Assembly: GCA_024639745.1 (NCBI GenBank)
Contig: JAHEHW010000168.1
Span: forward strand, 1 to 5,123
Direction: 5' to 3'
Source of the DNA: Salaquimonas sp.
Lineage (GTDB): Bacteria; Pseudomonadota; Alphaproteobacteria; Rhizobiales; Rhizobiaceae
Length of the DNA: 5,123 nt
Each line of letters starts with the position of its first letter. Within the stretch, counting starts at the first letter, position 1. Of the stretch, positions 1 through 5,123 are shown piece by piece. A program made the position numbers and the translations under genes. The notes beneath the pieces are model-generated. The model was not told the DNA's origin. It saw nothing but the letters and a program-made list of their open reading frames with translations, and did no database searches.

Positions 1-223
1 CTTTACCATGCATGATCATCAGATCTAGCGGCACGCCGAGCGTATTTTCCATACCATGCATCACCATGCCGAGACTGTCGCCGACAAGAATGAAATCGGC
101 ATGTTCATCGACAATCGCCGCGGTATGCGCATGATAGGATGTCAATGAGACAATCGGCTCGCCGCCTTTTCGCGAGGCGATCTGCGGTACGGTGGTCCGG
201 CGGACTTGCGCCTGTATGCTCAT
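1..223 (-). CDS. panB: Ketopantoate hydroxymethyltransferase PanB, N-terminal part (cut by left window edge)
   Basis: PanB transfers a one-carbon unit from 5,10-methylene-tetrahydrofolate to 2-oxoisovalerate, giving ketopantoate, the first committed step of cytoplasmic pantothenate synthesis. Only the first 74 codons are present. They begin [16 protein letters not shown], followed by an LTSYHAHTA segment (about residues 27-35) corresponding to the first strand and helix of the TIM barrel. The signature [11 protein letters not shown] follows at residues 47-57; its Asp49 corresponds to a metal-binding aspartate of the family. The second metal-binding Asp and the active-site Glu lie beyond the edge. 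The ATG at 221-223 overlaps the panC stop as ATGA, and GGAG inside the panC 3' end (232-235) is 8 nt upstream, so translational coupling to panC is likely. Family members are about 260-280 residues, so roughly 200 residues are missing. The identification rests on the signature motif and the panC context and is secure. Confidence 0.95.
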   Translation of the reverse strand, partial: MSIQAQVRRTTVPQIASRKGGEPIVSLTSYHAHTAAIVDEHADFILVGDSLGMVMHGMENTLGVPLDLMIMHGK

Positions 224-1065
224 GGATAAAGCTCCTTCTGGTCGATTAACAGCACACCGTCGATCTCGACGGAAAGCATTATGGCAGTGGGCCGGTCGAA
301 TTGGGCCCCAAGTGGTTCCAGGGTCTGCGCCTCGACGATATCCAGACCGCGCAATTCGGCAAGCGGCTCACCAGCGATCACCGTCTCTATGGCCGAGCGA
401 ATCTGCGCTATGGACTGACCGCTTTTTGCCCTTTCAGTTGCCGCATCAAGCGCCCGTGAAAGCACGGTCGCCGCCTTGCGGCTCTCGTTCGACAACCGTG
501 CATTGCGCGAAGAAAGCGCCAGCCCGTCCGGTGCCCGCCTGGTCGGTACACCGAAGATCTCAACCGGGAAATGCAGATCGCGCACCATCCTTCGGATCAC
601 CTGCAATTGCTGGTAATCCTTTTCGCCGAACACCGCGATATCGGGCTGAACAATATTGAATAGCCGCGCGACCACGGTCGTGACACCGCGAAAATGACCG
701 GGCCTTACAATGCCATGCAACATATTGGCGAGCCTTGTCGTCTCGACGATGGTTTCGTTCCCTTCAGGGTAGATTTCGCTTACATCTGGGATAAGCACCG
801 CGTCAACGCCTGCGGCCTCGAACATCGCGAGATCGCGCTCTTCATCACGCGGATAGGTTTCAAAATCACTCGCCTGCCCGAACTGGGTCGGGTTGATGAA
901 CAGCGATGCCACCACGCTATCGCCAACTTCCCGAGCTTTTTCGACGAGCGCCATATGCCCTTCATGCAATGCCCCCATGGTCGGAACGAAGGCGACGCGT
1001 CCCTTCTCGGACTTCAATGCCCGAACTGCACTTCGGCAAGCCTCAACGCTACGGCAAATTTGCAC
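220..1065 (-). CDS. panC: Pantothenate synthetase PanC (pantoate--beta-alanine ligase), complete
   Basis: PanC joins pantoate and beta-alanine through a pantoyl-adenylate intermediate, using ATP, the last step of cytoplasmic pantothenate synthesis. At 281 residues it has normal family length. The HIGH-type nucleotide-binding motif [10 protein letters not shown] is at residues 28-37, [10 protein letters not shown] at 54-63, the RPGHFRGV pantoate-site loop at 121-128, GEKDYQQL at 147-154, and the KMSKS-equivalent DGLALSSRN at 180-188. All key residues look intact, so the enzyme should be active. The start is GTG (1063-1065), preceded by GGAGGA with 8 nt spacing; no in-frame ATG before residue 30 would keep the HIGH motif. 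The last codons overlap the panB start (ATGA). The gene lies 95 bp after rpoD but behind a terminator, so it probably has its own promoter. The panC-panB order is the reverse of E. coli panBC; I recall a panCB operon in Rhizobium etli. Confidence 0.98.
   Translation of the reverse strand: MQICRSVEACRSAVRALKSEKGRVAFVPTMGALHEGHMALVEKAREVGDSVVASLFINPTQFGQASDFETYPRDEERDLAMFEAAGVDAVLIPDVSEIYPEGNETIVETTRLANMLHGIVRPGHFRGVTTVVARLFNIVQPDIAVFGEKDYQQLQVIRRMVRDLHFPVEIFGVPTRRAPDGLALSSRNARLSNESRKAATVLSRALDAATERAKSGQSIAQIRSAIETVIAGEPLAELRGLDIVEAQTLEPLGAQFDRPTAIMLSVEIDGVLLIDQKELYP
232..238 (-). promoter_or_regulatory. Shine-Dalgarno sequence of panB inside the panC 3' end
   Basis: The minus strand reads AAGGAG, within the QKE codons of PanC, 8 nt before the panB ATG at 221-223. 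With the ATGA stop/start overlap it supports re-initiation or coupled translation of panB after panC. Confidence 0.75.
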
Positions 1066-1129
1066 GATAGGAGTCCTCCGATCATTCCGCCCGCACGATC
1101 GAGCATGAAAAAGGGCCGCCGCTTGTCAA
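1066..1129 (-). promoter_or_regulatory. Possible panC-panB promoter region overlapping the terminator
   Basis: Only 42 bp separate the terminator U tract from the panC GTG, so a panCB promoter must overlap the terminator or lie in rpoD, unless panC depends on readthrough. A perfect TTGACA lies in the terminator loop (1124-1129), and 16 nt downstream is CATGCT (1102-1107), a 3/6 match to TATAAT. Transcription would then start about 30 nt before panC. The -35 match is seen directly; the -10 is poor, so this is only a candidate. Confidence 0.3.
1068..1079 (-). promoter_or_regulatory. Shine-Dalgarno sequence of panC, fixing the GTG start
   Basis: The minus strand reads GGAGGA at 1074-1079 followed by 8 nt and then GTG at 1063-1065. 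This is a near-perfect Shine-Dalgarno match at good spacing. It is the main reason to accept the GTG as the true start, and the resulting N-terminus puts the [10 protein letters not shown] motif at the usual distance of about 28 residues. Confidence 0.85.
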
Positions 1130-1140
1130 TGCGCCGGCCC
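1108..1140 (-). terminator. Rho-independent terminator downstream of rpoD
   Basis: On the minus strand a 10-nt arm GGGCCGGCGC (1131-1140) is followed by the loop ATTGACAA (1123-1130), the arm GCGGCGGCCC (1113-1122) and then TTTTT (1108-1112). The arms pair as six GC pairs, one G-G mismatch and three more GC pairs. The stem begins 20 nt after the rpoD stop codon. Position, GC-rich stem and immediate U tract make this a convincing intrinsic terminator that ends the rpoD transcript before panC. On the plus strand the stem would be followed by no T tract, so it works in one direction only. Confidence 0.9.
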
Positions 1141-1160
1141 TGGATTTCTCAAATCGCCAT

Positions 1161-3266
<2,106 letters not shown>

Positions 3267-3448
3267 TTACTAATTTATCCTGTCATCCCTGCCAGTGGCA
3301 TCAAGCCCAAGTTCGATGGCTTATTTTTCCGCATTTTTCTTGCCCGAATACGGCCTAGTCAGTTGGAGTATCCGGTTTTATGGCGAAATATCGCTGCCAT
3401 GTTATGCGAATCGCTTCTGGTCAAAACCCCCGAATGCCTAGCCCCATT

Positions 3449-3467
3449 ATGGTTAACCGAGCTTTAA
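3449..3467 (-). promoter_or_regulatory. Candidate CtrA binding site upstream of rpoD
   Basis: The minus strand reads TTAA-AGCTCGG-TTAACCAT. This is the complete consensus TTAA-N7-TTAAC of the alphaproteobacterial response regulator CtrA, and the second half matches the extended half-site TTAACCAT. The plus strand also reads TTAA-N7-TTAAC (3453-3468), so the box is symmetric. A further TTAAC half-site is at 3471-3475. The site lies about 185 bp upstream of the rpoD start. Confidence 0.5.
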
Positions 3468-3560
3468 CTCGTTAAAAAACAAATGCTTACAAGCCAAGGT
3501 AAGTATATTGATCGGAATCGCGACGTCTCGGGTAAACGCGACGAACAATCACCTCCCTGA

Positions 3561-3599
3561 TTGACGAATGGAGATTCCCATTAAAATTTAATTCGTCAA
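3561..3599. repeat. Perfect 9-bp inverted repeat, possible operator
   Basis: TTGACGAAT at 3561-3569 and its exact reverse complement ATTCGTCAA at 3591-3599 are separated by 21 AT-rich bases. The arm centres are 30 bp apart, about three helical turns, so two protein dimers or one tetramer could bind the same face. On each strand one arm also contains a TTGACG -35-like element, and on the minus strand it extends to CTTGAC, the alphaproteobacterial -35 consensus, though the -10 at 17 bp (GAATCT) is weak. It could be an operator or part of a promoter; function is unknown. Confidence 0.45.
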
Positions 3600-3618
3600 G
3601 TGTTGAACGCTTTTCGCT

Positions 3619-3646
3619 AAATGGCATTTCGCCTGCAAATTTCAAG
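3619..3646 (-). promoter_or_regulatory. Candidate heat-shock (RpoH/sigma-32) promoter of rpoD
   Basis: The minus strand reads CTTGAAA (3640-3646), 14 nt, then GCCATTT (3619-3625). The E. coli sigma-32 consensus is CTTGAAA, about 11-16 nt, CCCATNT: the -35 is perfect and the -10 matches at five of six defined positions. It lies about 70 bp after the dnaG stop and faces rpoD; transcription would start near 3611 and leave a leader of about 345 nt. E. coli rpoD also has a heat-shock promoter in this operon (inside dnaG), so the role is plausible. The match is seen in the sequence; the activity is inferred. Confidence 0.5.
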
Positions 3647-3666
3647 TAAAAAGGCAGCTTTCAAAG

Positions 3667-3678
3667 CGGAAATTTCCG
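3667..3678. repeat. 12-bp perfect palindrome after dnaG
   Basis: CGGAAATTTCCG is self-complementary and lies 36 bp after the dnaG stop codon. It has no loop and no directly following U tract (a TTTTT is about 18 nt further on at 3648-3652 with other sequence between), so it is a poor intrinsic terminator. A protein-binding site or chance are the alternatives. Confidence 0.3.
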
Positions 3679-3714
3679 TACCGGACCAATCGGCCTTGCC
3701 GGACGTCGACGCAC

Positions 3715-5123
3715 TCAGAATCGCGTCAAAGGCCTCCCTGACGAAACACCGAACCCCTCAATCAGCGCTTCGGTTCCATCGAGCCGCGATAATTCGGCCT
3801 GAATCTCGAGCAAGCATTGAAGGTTTTCTTCACTTGAATCTTCTGCGAATGCGCGCTCGGCAGCACGTAATTCCTGCTTGAGCGACTTTTGCCGGATATG
3901 CAGGGCATAGGCCTGCCGCCATCCCTCTAGACTGTCCTCAAAGGCCGCTTCGATACCGAATTGCCAGATCCGGTTCTCAGCCAATTGCCGGTCCATTCTT
4001 GCAATGGCTTCACCCTGCCCACCATCGGACAAGGCTTGACGCAACGCTTGCGCGGAAAGCCCCTGCTCGGGTTGCGCTTCAGAAGAACCGGCAGCGAAGT
4101 GATCGACAATACGGCTTCGCAGCGCTTCTGCAACTGCGGAGGTCAGCGGCAAATCGACGAATTCTTCGAAATAGAGATTGAGGATCGCCGGGTGATTAAC
4201 CGCCGCCATGATAAGACACGCCTCGCGCAGGCTCGGAGCCCCTGTGGCCCGTTTCATGAGGCTGCTGTTCAGAAGCGAGGGCGATGGCGCTGCCCGCGCG
4301 GCTCCGGCTCCCTGGGGCCCAGCTCTCTTTTTTGAGCCGGGATAACCCGACCAGGCACCATTCCGATCACCGCCCCGACGCCAGCCGCGTTCGGTCACGC
4401 CGCCAAACCACGCAGCCAGCCGCTCCCGCATATCCTGCTCATAGTGCCTACGAACGTTCTCGTTCTTTATGAGACTGGTCACGGATCGGATATTAGCCTC
4501 CAGCGCGGCCCGGCGCTCGGGCGTATCGAATACACCGGAAGCGGTCTCGCGATTCCAGATCATTTCGGAGAGCGGCAGCGCTGCCTGCAGCACGCTTTTC
4601 ATGGCTTGCGGACCGTCCCGCGCGATCAAATCGTCCGGATCTAGGCCTTCGGGCAACATGACAAAACGCGCCGAGCGCCCGGGTTCGAGCCCGGGCAGCA
4701 GCATGTCGATAGAGCGATAGGCCGCCTTGAGGCCGGCCTCATCCCCGTCGAAGCACAACAGTGGCTCACTGCAGACGCGCCACAGAAGAAGCATCTGTCT
4801 TTCTGTTAAGGCTGTCCCGAGCGGTGCGACGGCATTTCTGAAACCGGCCATGTGAAGCGCGATCACATCCATGTAACCTTCAGCTACGATCAGCCCGTTT
4901 CCCGAAATATGCCGCCTCGCCTCGGCATAATTGTAGAGAACATTCGACTTGTGAAACAGTTCGGTCTCAGGAGAATTCAAATACTTGGCCGGTATGTCCG
5001 GGCTCAAAGCGCGACCGCCAAACGCGATGATCCGACCGCGCGAGTCGGGAATCGGAAATATCACCCGGTCTCGAAAGCGATCATATGAAACCGCAATGCC
5101 TTCTCCCGAAACGACGAGTCCCG
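3715..5123 (-). CDS. dnaG: DNA primase DnaG, C-terminal two thirds (5' end beyond right window edge)
   Basis: DnaG synthesises the RNA primers for leading-strand initiation and Okazaki fragments and works with the DnaB helicase at the fork. The open frame continues through the right edge: 19 codons upstream of the GTG at 5064 read like primase core (SYDRFRDRVIFPIPDSRGR), so that GTG is internal and the true start lies outside. The Toprim catalytic domain is intact, with the Glu in AEGYMDV (codons near 4884-4864), the Asp pair in CFDGDEAG (near 4755-4732) and LDPDDL (4627-4644). A Gly/Arg/Pro-rich linker (about 4249-4404) joins the C-terminal helicase-binding domain (about 3718-4242), ending in GTEALIEGFG and a short tail. 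The zinc-binding N-terminal domain and first part of the RNA polymerase domain, roughly 170-190 residues by family length, are missing only because of the window edge. It lies upstream of rpoD in the conserved macromolecular-synthesis arrangement. Confidence 0.97.
   Translation of the reverse strand, partial: GLVVSGEGIAVSYDRFRDRVIFPIPDSRGRIIAFGGRALSPDIPAKYLNSPETELFHKSNVLYNYAEARRHISGNGLIVAEGYMDVIALHMAGFRNAVAPLGTALTERQMLLLWRVCSEPLLCFDGDEAGLKAAYRSIDMLLPGLEPGRSARFVMLPEGLDPDDLIARDGPQAMKSVLQAALPLSEMIWNRETASGVFDTPERRAALEANIRSVTSLIKNENVRRHYEQDMRERLAAWFGGVTERGWRRGGDRNGAWSGYPGSKKRAGPQGAGAARAAPSPSLLNSSLMKRATGAPSLREACLIMAAVNHPAILNLYFEEFVDLPLTSAVAEALRSRIVDHFAAGSSEAQPEQGLSAQALRQALSDGGQGEAIARMDRQLAENRIWQFGIEAAFEDSLEGWRQAYALHIRQKSLKQELRAAERAFAEDSSEENLQCLLEIQAELSRLDGTEALIEGFGVSSGRPLTRF

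Larger units (their letters stand above)
3267..3714 (-). other. dnaG-rpoD intergenic region (448 bp), rpoD leader and control region
   Basis: No protein gene is supported here. The stretch is visibly more AT-rich than the flanking genes and holds candidate control elements for rpoD, listed separately: a 12-bp palindrome just after dnaG, a heat-shock-type promoter, a 9-bp inverted repeat, a strong Shine-Dalgarno sequence without a good start codon, and a CtrA box. Weaker housekeeping promoter candidates are TATACT at 3502-3507 with a 3/6 -35 at 18 bp, and CTGACT/AAAAAT at 3357-3362 and 3333-3338 (18 bp apart, 4/6 each). I see no GC-rich stem with a U tract after dnaG, so readthrough from dnaG into rpoD is plausible. 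Three GANTC sites (3408-3412, 3515-3519, 3573-3577) could be CcrM methylation targets. Confidence 0.7.

Noticed and set aside
3380..3400. Hairpin ATGGC ... GCCAT in the rpoD leader
   Set aside because: Only five pairs around an 11-nt loop; this is expected by chance in a region of this size.
3399..3424. TTGACC followed by TAACAT as an rpoD promoter
   Set aside because: The hexamers are fair (5/6 and 4/6) but the spacing is only 14 bp, too short for a housekeeping promoter.
3453..3479. Stem formed by TTAACGAG and CTCGGTTAA as a terminator
   Set aside because: The T run precedes the stem on the minus strand and the stem is AT-rich with a bulge; the repeats are better explained by TTAA half-sites.
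3519..3543. Direct repeat CGCGACG with an 18-bp period
   Set aside because: Two copies of a 7-mer, with no third copy and no known regulator; too weak to call.
3621..3881. Plus-strand 86-codon frame straddling the dnaG 3' end and the intergenic region
   Set aside because: No Shine-Dalgarno before its ATG, two thirds of it is antisense to the conserved C-terminus of DnaG, and its ATG falls inside the heat-shock promoter match.
3715..5064. Reading dnaG as a short gene starting at the GTG at 5064
   Set aside because: The frame stays open to the window edge and the 19 upstream codons match primase core sequence, so this GTG is internal and the gene is truncated only by the window.

Overview
The window comes from an alphaproteobacterium, most likely of the Hyphomicrobiales (rhizobia/Brucella/Mesorhizobium group). 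The evidence is the RpoD type (alphaproteobacterial region 1.1, a large non-conserved region with an acidic tract, canonical regions 2-4), dnaG directly before rpoD, the panC-panB gene order with overlapping stop and start, the PanB N-terminus, and a base composition that looks moderately GC-rich by eye. Genus cannot be decided from the sequence alone.

All real genes are on the minus strand and read from high to low coordinates. First is the 3' two thirds of dnaG (DNA primase, cut by the right edge, stop at 3715). Then comes a 448-bp AT-richer intergenic region (3267-3714), then rpoD (701-codon principal sigma factor, 1161-3266), then a 95-bp gap with a clear intrinsic terminator (1108-1140). 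panC (pantothenate synthetase, 220-1065, GTG start) follows, and then the first 74 codons of panB (ketopantoate hydroxymethyltransferase), whose ATG overlaps the panC stop and which runs off the left edge. No RNA genes, mobile elements or CRISPR arrays were seen, and every long plus-strand reading frame is antisense to one of these genes.

Functionally there are two blocks. dnaG-rpoD is the macromolecular-synthesis pair known from many proteobacteria: primer synthesis for replication plus the housekeeping sigma factor. panCB supplies two steps of pantothenate (coenzyme A precursor) synthesis, with PanB making ketopantoate and PanC condensing pantoate with beta-alanine. The terminator after rpoD separates the blocks transcriptionally.

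I found no novel multi-gene system. The part worth attention is the dnaG-rpoD intergenic region. It carries a close match to a heat-shock (RpoH) promoter, a full TTAA-N7-TTAAC site of the cell-cycle regulator CtrA, a perfect 9-bp inverted repeat spaced by three helical turns, three GANTC (CcrM) sites and an orphan strong Shine-Dalgarno sequence. Together these suggest more elaborate control of rpoD than a plain dnaG-rpoD operon. A second curiosity is a perfect TTGACA in the loop of the rpoD terminator, just upstream of panC.
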